Translations under genes and position numbers: made by a program
DNA from: an uncultured Roseburia sp.
GTDB lineage: Bacteria; Bacillota; Clostridia; Lachnospirales; Lachnospiraceae
DNA: 64,000 nucleotides
NCBI GenBank assembly: GCA_910584215.1
Contig: CAJTYI010000001.1
Location: forward strand, 1-64,000
Direction: 5' to 3'
Notes under the pieces: generated by a model
What the model was told of the DNA's origin: nothing
What the model saw: the letters and a program-made list of their open reading frames with translations, nothing else
Databases searched by the model: none
Shown here: positions 46,069-54,888 of the stretch, in pieces
Layout: each line of letters begins with the position of its first letter
Position numbering within the stretch: position 1 is the first letter of the stretch

Positions 46069-46117
46069 GGAGATCGGGACGTTACCTATCGTGTAGCTGC
46101 CCGGTCTCCCGTTTTTC
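46069..46117 (+). terminator. Terminator after rpmF
   Basis: GGGAGATCGGG (46069-46079) pairs with CCCGGTCTCCC (46101-46111) with one mismatch, then five T residues. Confidence 0.85.
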
Positions 46118-46281
46118 ATCCTAAGGCAGCGCATACCCTTGCGGTTCGTGACAGTGGAGGTCTATGCCTGCCATTTGACTGGCAACATGCAAAAATAACA
46201 AGGAATCACCTATACTTATTGTGTGGTTTGTGATAAAATAGGTGCAAAAGTGGCGCTTATTTACATGTCTTATAGAAGCAC

Positions 46282-46300
46282 TGTAATGAGAATCATTATC
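46282..46300 (+). promoter_or_regulatory. Fur-box-like sequence ahead of purL
   Basis: TGTAATGAGAATCATTATC (46282-46300) agrees with the 19-base Fur consensus at 16 positions and has the inverted repeat TAATGA/TCATTA. It is 24 bases before the purL start. Iron control of purL would be unexpected, so this may be chance. Confidence 0.4.
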
Positions 46301-46323
46301 GAGAACAAGCAGGAGGAATATTC

Positions 46324-49300
46324 ATGAGCACAGTACGCAGAGTGTATGTAGAAAAAAAGCCGGATTTTGCGGTGAGGGCCAAGGAGCTTGGGTCGGAGAT
46401 CAAGGGCTATCTCGGCATTGCAGGGGTGGAAAGGGTGCGGGTGTTTACCCGTTATGATGTAGAAAATATATCCGAAAATACTTACCAAAAAGCGCTGGTG
46501 ACAGTTTTTTCCGAGCCGCCGGTAGATGATATTTACGAGGAGAGCGTGGATTTTGGCGGCGCGCATGTATTTTCCGTGGAATATCTGCCCGGGCAGTTTG
46601 ACCAGAGAGCGGACTCTGCGGAGCAGTGTGTGAAATTGCTGAGCGAAGCGGAAGAACCGTTGATACGCACCGCAGTCACCTATGCGGTCTACGGAGCGAT
46701 CACGGACGAGCAGTTTGCATCGATCAAAAAGCACTGCATCAATCCGGTGGATTCGAGGGAGACCGGGCTGGAAAAACCGGAAACCCTTGTGCAGGAGTTC
46801 CCGGAGCCGGAAGATATTATGATATTTGAGCGCAGGAAAGGAAGCGCGGATTTTATTAAAATGCCGCAGGAAGAGTTAAAGGCGCTCTATGATTCCCTCA
46901 ATTTGGCCATGACATTTGAGGACTTTCTTCATATCCAGAAGTATTTCAGAGACGAGGAGAAGCGCAATCCGTCTGTGACCGAGGTGCGTGTGCTAGACAC
47001 ATACTGGTCAGATCACTGCCGCCACACCACATTTTCCACGGAGTTAAAGGATGTGGTATTTGACGACGGCTATTACCGCGCACCGATAGAGGCAGCTTAT
47101 CAGGATTATCTGAAAACATTTGAGGAACTGTATGCGGGGCGTGACGACAAGTTTGTCTGTCTGATGGATATCGCGTTGATGGCCATGAGACGTTTAAAGA
47201 AAGAGGGCAAGCTAAACGATCAGGAGGAGTCCGACGAGATCAATGCCTGCTCGATTGTAGTGCCGATCGAGGTGGACGGAAAAACAGAGGAATGGCTGGT
47301 AAACTTTAAGAACGAGACGCACAACCACCCAACCGAGATCGAACCGTTCGGCGGGGCGGCGACCTGTCTTGGCGGCGCCATCCGCGACCCGCTCTCGGGA
47401 CGTACCTATGTTTATCAGGCGATGCGCGTCACCGGTGCGGCTGACCCGACCGTCTCTGTCAAAGAGACGATGGCGGGCAAGCTGCCACAGAAGAAGCTGG
47501 TGCGCGAGGCGGCTCACGGATACAGCTCATACGGCAATCAGATCGGTCTTGCCACCGGCTATGTCAAAGAAGTATATCATCCGAACTATGTGGCGAAGCG
47601 CATGGAAATCGGTGCTGTCATGGGCGCAGCGCCCAGGCGCGCCGTGCAGCGGCTGACCTCGGACCCGGGCGATATCATTATACTTTTGGGCGGGCGCACT
47701 GGGCGCGACGGTATCGGCGGCGCGACCGGTTCCTCGAAAGCGCACAATACAGCGTCCACCTCTGTGTGCGGCGCAGAGGTACAAAAGGGCAATCCGCCGA
47801 CCGAGCGCAAGATACAGCGTCTGTTCCGCCGCGAGGAAGTGGCCCATATCATCAAAAAGTGTAACGACTTCGGCGCCGGCGGCGTTTCCGTTGCGATCGG
47901 TGAGCTGGCTGCGGGTCTTCGCGTGCAGCTCGATAAAGTGCCGAAGAAGTATGCGGGCCTTGACGGCACCGAGCTTGCCATATCCGAGTCGCAGGAGCGC
48001 ATGGCTGTCGTGGTGTCCCCGCAGGATGTGCAGCAGTTTTTAGCCTACGCAAAAGAAGAAAACTTAGAGGCGGTCGAGGTGGCGGTAGTCACGGAAGAGC
48101 CAAGGCTGGTGTTAGAGTGGAGAGGGAAAGAAATCGTCAATATTTCCCGTGCTTTTCTGGATACGAACGGCGCGCATCAGGAGACTTCTGTGGCTGTGGA
48201 GATGCCAGAGGAAAAAGACAATTATCTCAAAAAGATCGCCGTTTGCGCCGTGGCGGAGGCATTGGAGCGGGGGGATGGCAAGGAGGCGTGGCTTAAGGAG
48301 CTGGCCGACTTAAATGTATGTTCCCAGAAGGGGTTAGTGGAGATGTTTGACGGTTCGATCGGCGCCGGCAGCATCTATATGCCCTACGGCGGCAAGTACC
48401 AGATGACGGAGACACAGTCGATGGTGGCAAAAATTCCCGTGGCAGAGGGCAGTTCCGACGCTGTCACGATGATGGCATACGGTTTCGACCCGTACCTGTC
48501 GAGCTGGAGCCCCTACCACGGAGCGGTTTATGCGGTGTTAGAGTCGCTTTCCCGCATAGCTGCCGCCGGTGGAGACTGCACCGGAGTACGCTTCACATTC
48601 CAGGAATACTTCCGCAGGATGAGCGGGGAGCCAAAGCGCTGGAGCCAGCCATTTGCGGCGCTCTTGGGCGCTTATGACGCGCAGATCGGCTTTGGCCTGC
48701 CCTCGATCGGCGGCAAAGACTCCATGTCGGGCAGTTTTAATGAGATCGACGTGCCGCCGACACTGGTTTCATTTGCGGTGGACGTGGCGAGAGAAAAAGA
48801 TATCATTACGCCCGAGCTCAAAAAGGCCGGCAGCCAGTTAGTGCTGTTTCGCATCGAAAAAGATGCATACGATATTCCGGTCTACGCGCAGGTCATGAAA
48901 CTTTACGCGGCAGTGCGTAAGATGATTCAGAGAGGATGTATCGTCTCTGCGTACGCCCTCGACGCAAAGGGACTGGCGGCTGCGGTTTGCAAAATGGCGT
49001 TTGGCAACCGGCTGGGCGTTACGATAGATGCCGCGGTGTCCAAAGAGACGATGTTTGCGCCGGGATTCGGCAATATTGTGGCGGAAGTTCCGTTTGATAA
49101 ACTCTCTAAAATGCGCGAGATTTTGCGCGCGGAGGGGCTTTGCAAAGCTGCCGGCGCCAACGATGGCGATGTTGCCATTGTGGTCGGAGCGGTCAATGAC
49201 AAACAGGCGTTTTGTTATGGCGATGTGACGATTTCCATGGAGGAGGCGCTGGGTGCGTGGACGTCTACGCTGGAAAAGGTGTTCCCGACCAGAGCGGTGC

Positions 49301-50169
49301 AGGGAGCGGATACGGTCGATACCGGGCTTTACAGCGCCAAAGAGTTCTATGTCTGCAAGCACAAAGTGGCGAGGCCGACCGTATTTATACCGGTATTTCC
49401 GGGCACCAACTGCGAGTATGACAGTGCGCGGGCATTTGCGCGCGCAGGGGCGGACACGATCGTGAAAGTGTTTAAAAATCTGAGCGCCGACGACATCCGC
49501 GATTCCGTGGAGGAGTTTAGCAGAGCGATCGGGCAGGCACAGATTATTATGTTCCCCGGCGGTTTTTCCGCAGGTGACGAGCCGGAAGGTTCCGCCAAAT
49601 TCTTTGCGACGGCGTTTCGCAACGCGAAGATGACAGAGGCGGTGACAAAGCTGCTGCAGGAGCGGGATGGTCTTGCACTTGGCATCTGCAACGGATTCCA
49701 GGCGCTTATCAAGCTCGGGCTGGTGCCGTACGGCGAGATTCGCCCGCAGTCGCCGGACTCACCGACTTTGACGTACAACACCATCGGCCGTCATATCAGT
49801 AAGATGGTTTACACGAAAGTGGTGACAGACAAGTCCCCGTGGCTTGCGCAGGCTAAGCTCGGCGAGGTATATACCAATCCCGCCTCCCACGGAGAGGGGC
49901 GCTTTGTCGCGCCGAAGGAATGGCTGGAGAGCCTGTTTGCAAACGGCCAGGTTGCGACCCAGTATGTCAACGAGGCGGGCGTGCCGACGATGGACGAGGA
50001 GTGGAATATAAACGGTTCCTACGCAGCCATCGAGGGTATTACCAGTCCGGATGGGCGCGTGCTCGGCAAGATGGCTCATTCCGAGCGGCGTGATACAAAC
50101 GTGGCGATGAATATTTACGGAGAACAGGACATGAGACTGTTTGAGTCCGGGGTGGCCTACTTTAAATAA
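46324..50169 (+). CDS. purL: Fused phosphoribosylformylglycinamidine synthase (PurSLQ type)
   Basis: This 1281-residue enzyme amidates FGAR to FGAM in purine synthesis. It is the large single-chain form: a PurS-like N-terminus (about 1-170), two PurM-like ATPase domains (about 200-1010; LDTYWSDHCRHTTFST, KNETHNHPTEIEPFGGAATCLGG) and a glutaminase (about 1015-1281). The glutaminase nucleophile is Cys in LALGICNGFQAL and the remaining triad is in SHGEGRFVAP. It starts at ATG 46324 after AGGAGG. Such fused forms are usual in Proteobacteria and some Clostridia, while Bacillus has three separate proteins. Confidence 0.96.
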   Translation: MSTVRRVYVEKKPDFAVRAKELGSEIKGYLGIAGVERVRVFTRYDVENISENTYQKALVTVFSEPPVDDIYEESVDFGGAHVFSVEYLPGQFDQRADSAEQCVKLLSEAEEPLIRTAVTYAVYGAITDEQFASIKKHCINPVDSRETGLEKPETLVQEFPEPEDIMIFERRKGSADFIKMPQEELKALYDSLNLAMTFEDFLHIQKYFRDEEKRNPSVTEVRVLDTYWSDHCRHTTFSTELKDVVFDDGYYRAPIEAAYQDYLKTFEELYAGRDDKFVCLMDIALMAMRRLKKEGKLNDQEESDEINACSIVVPIEVDGKTEEWLVNFKNETHNHPTEIEPFGGAATCLGGAIRDPLSGRTYVYQAMRVTGAADPTVSVKETMAGKLPQKKLVREAAHGYSSYGNQIGLATGYVKEVYHPNYVAKRMEIGAVMGAAPRRAVQRLTSDPGDIIILLGGRTGRDGIGGATGSSKAHNTASTSVCGAEVQKGNPPTERKIQRLFRREEVAHIIKKCNDFGAGGVSVAIGELAAGLRVQLDKVPKKYAGLDGTELAISESQERMAVVVSPQDVQQFLAYAKEENLEAVEVAVVTEEPRLVLEWRGKEIVNISRAFLDTNGAHQETSVAVEMPEEKDNYLKKIAVCAVAEALERGDGKEAWLKELADLNVCSQKGLVEMFDGSIGAGSIYMPYGGKYQMTETQSMVAKIPVAEGSSDAVTMMAYGFDPYLSSWSPYHGAVYAVLESLSRIAAAGGDCTGVRFTFQEYFRRMSGEPKRWSQPFAALLGAYDAQIGFGLPSIGGKDSMSGSFNEIDVPPTLVSFAVDVAREKDIITPELKKAGSQLVLFRIEKDAYDIPVYAQVMKLYAAVRKMIQRGCIVSAYALDAKGLAAAVCKMAFGNRLGVTIDAAVSKETMFAPGFGNIVAEVPFDKLSKMREILRAEGLCKAAGANDGDVAIVVGAVNDKQAFCYGDVTISMEEALGAWTSTLEKVFPTRAVQGADTVDTGLYSAKEFYVCKHKVARPTVFIPVFPGTNCEYDSARAFARAGADTIVKVFKNLSADDIRDSVEEFSRAIGQAQIIMFPGGFSAGDEPEGSAKFFATAFRNAKMTEAVTKLLQERDGLALGICNGFQALIKLGLVPYGEIRPQSPDSPTLTYNTIGRHISKMVYTKVVTDKSPWLAQAKLGEVYTNPASHGEGRFVAPKEWLESLFANGQVATQYVNEAGVPTMDEEWNINGSYAAIEGITSPDGRVLGKMAHSERRDTNVAMNIYGEQDMRLFESGVAYFK

Positions 50170-50181
50170 GATTCTGAAAAT

Positions 50182-50228
50182 AAAACAGGAAAGATGACGA
50201 TGATTTTTATCGTCTTCTTTCCTGTTTT
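50182..50228 (+). terminator. Terminator after purL
   Basis: AAAACAGGAAAGA (50182-50194) with TGACGAT pairs with ATCGTC and TCTTTCCTGTTTT (to 50228), ending in T residues. It is symmetric enough to work from both strands. Confidence 0.8.
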
Positions 50229-50257
50229 CAATGAATGATGAACTGTACCTAAGTGGC

Positions 50258-50286
50258 TTGACTTTTTTCGATAACATGTGTAAACT
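50258..50286 (+). promoter_or_regulatory. Promoter of the structured leader and lipoprotein
   Basis: TTGACT (50258-50263), 17 bases, TAAACT (50281-50286), placing the transcript start near 50293. Confidence 0.6.
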
Positions 50287-50292
50287 ATTTTT

Positions 50293-50400
50293 TGTGTGTA
50301 GATTGCTTCTATGATCTGCCACGGCTATTTTGTGGTGGAGCGTTACAAATAGCCGTGATGGCATTTTGCCGCGTAGACGCTCCAGAAGGAGATTTGTGTG
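50293..50400 (+). ncRNA. Candidate structured RNA with a pseudoknot
   Basis: CACGGCTATTT (50320-50330) pairs perfectly with AAATAGCCGTG (50347-50357), extended outward by TGCC/GGCA. The hairpin loop contains GGAGCGT (50337-50343), complementary over seven bases to ACGCTCC downstream (50377-50383), forming an H-type pseudoknot. The same CTCC can instead pair with GGAG just downstream. It lies in the 184-base leader of a lipoprotein gene. No known riboswitch class is recognised. Confidence 0.55.
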
Positions 50401-50476
50401 AAAATTTATTTTTCACGCGCAAAATTGTGCCTGCGGCCCAAAGTTTGCAGGTTGAGAGAAAGGTATGGTTATTTTT

Positions 50477-51739
50477 ATGAAAAAAGCATTATTGGTATCA
50501 TTTGGCGTGCTGCTTATGGCCGGTTTTGCGGCTTGTAGCGGTCTGCCTACAAAAGGAGACGACACCGCGTGGGTGGAGGCGGGAACAGCGATGATTTCCG
50601 ACGATATCCGCAGCGGCCAGTTGGTGATTGACGGTCAGGTGTATACCTTTCCGATGCAGGTGTCCGACTTTTTGGACAACGGTTTCCATATTTCCAACAG
50701 CTATGAAAATGTGGAAGAATTTGAATTGGAACCCGGCTCGGATAGTTCCTCGTTTGAATTATTCAGTGAGGACGGCGAACATTATGTGAGAGTCAGCGCC
50801 TATAATGTCTCACAGGAAAACCTCACAGTTGACAAATGCATGGTGGATTATCTCTATGTGTCAGCCAGCGACGTGGATCTTGTACTGCCGGGCGGTATTT
50901 ACAAGCACAGTAAGCCGGCGCAGCTCCAGGAAAAATACGAGGCGGCCGACGAATGGGATGACGGCGAGAGTGAATTTATTAAAGCGTCATATAATTTTAC
51001 CACAGAAGACAACTGGAACTGTGCGGCCACCATCGGTATTTTTGACAATGACTATACGATCGATCCCATGGCAAATGTCGAATATAGTTTATTGAACGAT
51101 GAAAATAATTACTCCACGTTTTTAAATATTGAAGGTGGAGAGGAGAGCACCCGCCGCTATATTGACTCTGCGATGAAAGCGGTCTATTACGGGGATTTTG
51201 ATACATACGTCCAGTATTACAGTGATGACGACAATGCAAAGGCGCTGCACGAATCTGCAATAGAGTATCTTTCTTCCGCCATCATGGCATACGCCTACAT
51301 GAATTATGAGGATTTGGGCTACAATGTCACCAAAAATTATGACAGCATTGCCGCAGAGGTTCTAAAGAAAGTACAGTGGAATATCAAAGAGATCGCGATG
51401 AATGAGGACGATATGACAGGCACCGTGACAATTGAGCTGATTCCCACCAACTATTTTGAGGTCATCACTTCTGCGATCGACGAAGCATTAAACGAGGTGC
51501 TTGCAAAATATGAGGGCACGGATATCGAAAGTCTCACGGAGTCACAGATGATTACGATGAACCAGTCGCTGGCAGACGCGGTGTTAGGCAAGATCGCCGG
51601 GTTGGAATCACAGGCAGAAAATAAAGCGCCCGTGGAAAAGACTTACAATATAGACTGTCAAAATGGATATTTGAGCGGCGAAGACTGGGATGATATTCAT
51701 GCGGTTATGATGGGAATTGACGAGCTGCAGTCCGAGTGA
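50477..51739 (+). CDS. Lipoprotein of unknown function, DUF5105-like
   Basis: This 420-residue exported lipoprotein begins with a signal peptide MKKALLVSFGVLLMAGFAAC whose lipobox Cys is residue 20. The body is acidic, with a C-terminal part (about 220-400) that resembles DUF5105: STRRYIDSAMKAVYYGDFDTY and MNEDDMTGTVTIEL, a pattern common in Clostridia lipoproteins with a NTF2-like fold. Start ATG 50477 is preferred to ATG 50465 because AAAGG sits 12 bases upstream and the signal peptide then starts properly. A terminator follows at 51779-51818. Substrate or partner is unknown. Confidence 0.75.
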   Translation: MKKALLVSFGVLLMAGFAACSGLPTKGDDTAWVEAGTAMISDDIRSGQLVIDGQVYTFPMQVSDFLDNGFHISNSYENVEEFELEPGSDSSSFELFSEDGEHYVRVSAYNVSQENLTVDKCMVDYLYVSASDVDLVLPGGIYKHSKPAQLQEKYEAADEWDDGESEFIKASYNFTTEDNWNCAATIGIFDNDYTIDPMANVEYSLLNDENNYSTFLNIEGGEESTRRYIDSAMKAVYYGDFDTYVQYYSDDDNAKALHESAIEYLSSAIMAYAYMNYEDLGYNVTKNYDSIAAEVLKKVQWNIKEIAMNEDDMTGTVTIELIPTNYFEVITSAIDEALNEVLAKYEGTDIESLTESQMITMNQSLADAVLGKIAGLESQAENKAPVEKTYNIDCQNGYLSGEDWDDIHAVMMGIDELQSE

Positions 51740-51778
51740 CCTTGGCAGAGAAATTGCATAATTTTGAATAAGATTTTA

Positions 51779-51818
51779 CCTCCGTTTTTCCGGGCAGCCG
51801 GGCAGCGGAGGTTTTTTT
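51779..51818 (+). terminator. Terminator after the lipoprotein gene
   Basis: CCTCCG (51779-51784) pairs with CGGAGG (51806-51811), with a CCGG/CCGG inner stem, followed by seven T residues. Confidence 0.8.
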
Positions 51819-51913
51819 GCGCAGGCCCGCGTTAGATACGGTTGCCGGAGGAAACCTTTTGCGCAAGCAGCATATAATAGAGCAAAATAACATAGAATTG
51901 TAGGTTAAATATT

Positions 51914-52867
51914 ATGTATGCTGCTCTGTTTATTTTACTGTTGCTTGCCCTTCTAGGGATAATCATTGGACATTTCCGCAGGAAAAAAATCATTTGCAAA
52001 ATCGAGTGCATGGATAAATGCGAGAAGTGCTCTATCGTGGAAGAACTGGCAGAGCCTTTCGGCTATGCCTATCACTGTTGCTGCGGTTACTTTTCATCTA
52101 CGGTCGACGCCTGGCAGAGAGCCGCCGGATATACATGGCTCTATGACTATATGGCGCCCCGTTTCCAGATGGTGTTCGACGCGCTTCCGGTTTATTTCAA
52201 TTACTGTGGGAAAACATGGCTGATCGAGTTATGGAAAGGCCAGTACGGCATCAATACCGGCGCGGAGATCGGAATTTATCACGCTGACAGGCTGCTGACG
52301 GAAGCAGAATATCGTACCACGCTTTTTCATGCGGCAAAAGATGATGAAATGCTGCCCTGTTCCATGGAGCTGTATCAGGAAAATGGCGACGTGGTTTCAT
52401 TATCGGAGAGACACTGGTGGCTGACTGCTTTTCTGCCGGGTGTTTTTTCCCGTCCCTCTGGGCTTTGTCTAAAGGCGTCCATCTGTTTTCCTGATGTGGA
52501 AATGTTGGAGGCGTTTCACCAGGGATTATGCCGTGCGGGTTATCCGGCGGAACTGATCACCGTGCAGAATCTTTGCATAACCTTTGCTTTCCATAGGCCC
52601 CTGCCCGAGCACTACGGGCCGTTTACCCGCTTCCATCGCTGGCTCTCGCAGTGCTTAAACCGCATGTACTGCCGTCTGTTTGTATGGATTACCAGACCTT
52701 TTGTGTGTACGGAGGACCGGATTCTGTTTCTCTATTATAATATTCCGTTCTGTTTTCGTAAACTCATGCGTCTGCGCCGTTGTCACAGACGGTGCCATAA
52801 GAAAAACGGCTGTCATCGCCCCAAGTGCTGCAAAAAATGTAAGCCGTGCAAAAGAGAGCGGTCATGA
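51914..52867 (+). CDS. DUF4474 membrane-anchored protein with a Cys-rich basic tail
   Basis: This 317-residue protein has one N-terminal helix (about 3-20) and a cytoplasmic or exported DUF4474 domain: EPFGYAYHCCCGYFSSTVDAW (about 47-67), YMAPRFQMVFDALPVYFNY and LIELWKGQYGINTGAEIGIY (about 103-122). The tail (about 285-317) is extremely Cys/His/Lys rich (CHRRCHKKNGCHRPKCCKKCKPCKRE), looking like a metal-binding extension. It overlaps the phosphoesterase gene by four bases (ATGA). DUF4474 has no established function. Confidence 0.78.
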   Translation: MYAALFILLLLALLGIIIGHFRRKKIICKIECMDKCEKCSIVEELAEPFGYAYHCCCGYFSSTVDAWQRAAGYTWLYDYMAPRFQMVFDALPVYFNYCGKTWLIELWKGQYGINTGAEIGIYHADRLLTEAEYRTTLFHAAKDDEMLPCSMELYQENGDVVSLSERHWWLTAFLPGVFSRPSGLCLKASICFPDVEMLEAFHQGLCRAGYPAELITVQNLCITFAFHRPLPEHYGPFTRFHRWLSQCLNRMYCRLFVWITRPFVCTEDRILFLYYNIPFCFRKLMRLRRCHRRCHKKNGCHRPKCCKKCKPCKRERS

Positions 52868-53679
52868 GTACAAAAAGACGTCTGGAACGCGCCTTTGCCC
52901 AGGCGCTGGTGCTGCCGTTTCGCAAGTGTAGCAGGTATGTGCTCATCAGTGATTGCCATAGGGGGGTGGGCACCTCTTCCGACAATTTTTTAAAAAACCA
53001 GCATTTATATTACGCGGCGCTGGAGCATTATTATAGGTATGGATTTACCTATATTGAGCTGGGGGACGGCGAAGAGCTGTGGGAGAATCGGAAGCTGCAC
53101 AATATTACCGAGATTCACGAGGATGTCTATGATATGCTTGCCCGGTTTGAAGAAAGAGGCCGTCTTCATCTCATCTACGGCAACCATAACATGGTCTGTA
53201 AAAAAAGCCCGTCCTTTCTGGAAGCTGTAATTTTGTACGCCGATACTATGCCGGAGAAATCACTGTACCTGACCCATGGCCACCAGGCCAGTCTGCTGAA
53301 CTCGACGTTTTGGCCCATAGCCCGGTTTCTGGTGCGGTATATCTGGAGCCCTCTGGAAAATCTGGGTTTTCTCGACCCCACCAGCGCTGCCAAGAATTAT
53401 CAGGTTAAGGAGCGGTGTGAAGCGAGCCTGAGAAAGTGGGCCGAAGAACACCGGCATATTCTTGTCACGGGGCACACACACCGCCCTGTGCTGCCGGAGG
53501 AGCCGTCCTTTTATTACAATACAGGCAGTTGCGTCCATCCGCGCTGTATTACCTGTATCGAAATCGAGAGAGGAGAAATGACCCTTGTAAAGTGGACTAT
53601 GACCGCCCGGGCAGACAGTATCCTATATGTGGCAAGGGAAGTGATCTCTGGTCCTGTCATGATTTTGAGCAGAGAATAA
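52864..53679 (+). CDS. Metallophosphoesterase
   Basis: This 271-residue calcineurin-type enzyme binds a dinuclear metal centre. Motifs in order: ISDCHRGVGTSS (D-x-H), ELGDGEELW (G-D), YGNHN (GNH), THGHQAS and TGHTHRPV (GHTH). The family usually has GNHD; here it reads GNHN. The start overlaps the DUF4474 gene by four bases, so the two are translated together and may act in one process. Substrate unknown; such enzymes range from nucleases to phosphatases. Confidence 0.88.
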   Translation: MSTKRRLERAFAQALVLPFRKCSRYVLISDCHRGVGTSSDNFLKNQHLYYAALEHYYRYGFTYIELGDGEELWENRKLHNITEIHEDVYDMLARFEERGRLHLIYGNHNMVCKKSPSFLEAVILYADTMPEKSLYLTHGHQASLLNSTFWPIARFLVRYIWSPLENLGFLDPTSAAKNYQVKERCEASLRKWAEEHRHILVTGHTHRPVLPEEPSFYYNTGSCVHPRCITCIEIERGEMTLVKWTMTARADSILYVAREVISGPVMILSRE

Positions 53680-53997
53680 AATTGATTTTTAAATGTTGAC
53701 AATTTCTTTAAAATACATTAACTTAAATGCAAGCAAATCCTGTTGCAGCGGACCATTCTCTCAACTAGGGGGCGTCCGCTGCCGCCGGCAGGAGAGCCGC
53801 GATTTTGTCAAAGAGCTATCCGCTGCCGCAAATATTTTTGGTTTCCCTCTTGATTGTGAGCCGTTGTTTTACTATACTTAAAGTGTTTGTGCAGATACAT
53901 GCCCAGTTTACTTTGAAAGGAAGAATCGCTCTGCGGCAGGACAAGCTGTTTTGAGGTCTGTTGCGGCGCAATAGAATGGAAAGGTTTGGTTATCAGG
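53680..53997. other. 318-base intergenic region with hairpins and the por promoter
   Basis: No gene is seen. GCAGCGGAC (53745-53753) pairs perfectly with GTCCGCTGC (53774-53782); TCCGCTGCCGC recurs at 53819-53829 and could pair instead. TTGATT (53850-53855), 17 bases, TATACT (53873-53878) is the likely promoter of the oxidoreductase operon. Confidence 0.5.
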
Positions 53998-54573
53998 ATG
54001 AAGAATACAGTGGAGATCCGCTGGCACGGAAGAGGCGGACAGGGAGCTAAGACGGCGGCGCTGCTCTTGGCGGATGTGTGTTTTAGCACGGGTAAATATG
54101 TACAGGGGTTCCCGGAATATGGGCCGGAGCGTATGGGTGCGCCGATTACGGCGTACAATCGCATCGGAAACGAAGCGATCCGTGTACATTCCAATATATA
54201 TGAGCCGGATTATGTGGTGGTTGTGGACGAGACGCTTTTAGAGTCGCAGGATGTGACGGCGGGGCTGAGCGAGGAGGGCGCGCTCGTCGTCAACTCGGCA
54301 GGCTCGTTGGAGGAGATAAAAAAGCACCTGCGCGGTTACAGGGGCAGAGTGGTTGTCGTTGACGCGCGGCGGATTTCCGTGGCGGCGCTCGGCAAATATT
54401 TTCCCAATTCTCCGATGCTTGCGGCGATCGTTGCAATCAGCGGGGTGATTGACCGCGAAACATTTTTGCGGGAGATGGAGGCGTCATACCGCCATAAATT
54501 TGCAAAGAAACCGGATGTGATCGAGGGCAATATGAGGGCGCTTCGCATGGTATTTGATGAGATAAAGGAATAG
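53998..54573 (+). CDS. porG: 2-oxoacid:ferredoxin oxidoreductase, gamma subunit
   Basis: This 191-residue subunit is the first of a four-gene set oxidising a 2-oxoacid with CoA and ferredoxin. The family signature is EIRWHGRGGQGAKTAA (about 5-20), with FPEYGPERMGAP near residue 42. The open frame starts earlier with a TTG at 53986; ATG 53998 is chosen although the ribosome site is weak. It lies 10 bases before the delta gene. The order gamma-delta-alpha-beta is the archaeal/Thermotoga-style layout of pyruvate synthase. Confidence 0.9.
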   Translation: MKNTVEIRWHGRGGQGAKTAALLLADVCFSTGKYVQGFPEYGPERMGAPITAYNRIGNEAIRVHSNIYEPDYVVVVDETLLESQDVTAGLSEEGALVVNSAGSLEEIKKHLRGYRGRVVVVDARRISVAALGKYFPNSPMLAAIVAISGVIDRETFLREMEASYRHKFAKKPDVIEGNMRALRMVFDEIKE

Positions 54574-54583
54574 TGGAGGAACT

Positions 54584-54886
54584 ATGGCAACGGATGTTTC
54601 AAAGATTACAGAAAAGAGTCCCTGGCAGGATTTGACGAAAGGAAATCAAATCTATGGCTCAGGTACTTCAAAAGCATTTCAGACGGGAGAGTGGAGAAGT
54701 CAGACCCCGTTGTTTGAGGAAGAAAAATGTACGCAGTGCTTGCTGTGTGTCCCGGTTTGCCCGGACAGCAGTATACCCGTAGCAGACGGTAAGCGCCAAG
54801 CGTTTGATTACGATCACTGCAAAGGGTGCGGGATATGCGCGCGCGTATGCCCCTGCGGTGCGATCACGATGAGGGAGGGCCAGTAG
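54584..54886 (+). CDS. porD: 2-oxoacid:ferredoxin oxidoreductase, delta (ferredoxin) subunit
   Basis: This 100-residue subunit carries two 4Fe-4S clusters: CTQCLLCVPVCPDSS (about 49-63) and CKGCGICARVCPCGA (about 79-93), each CxxCxxCxxxCP-like. It shuttles electrons from the TPP site to ferredoxin. It lies between gamma and alpha; the alpha start comes two bases after its stop. Confidence 0.93.
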   Translation: MATDVSKITEKSPWQDLTKGNQIYGSGTSKAFQTGEWRSQTPLFEEEKCTQCLLCVPVCPDSSIPVADGKRQAFDYDHCKGCGICARVCPCGAITMREGQ

Positions 54887-54888
54887 CG

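Noticed and set aside
46118..46323. Purine riboswitch upstream of purL
   Set aside because: No conserved three-way junction elements were found; only a weak CACCTAT/ATAGGTG hairpin and the Fur-like site are present.
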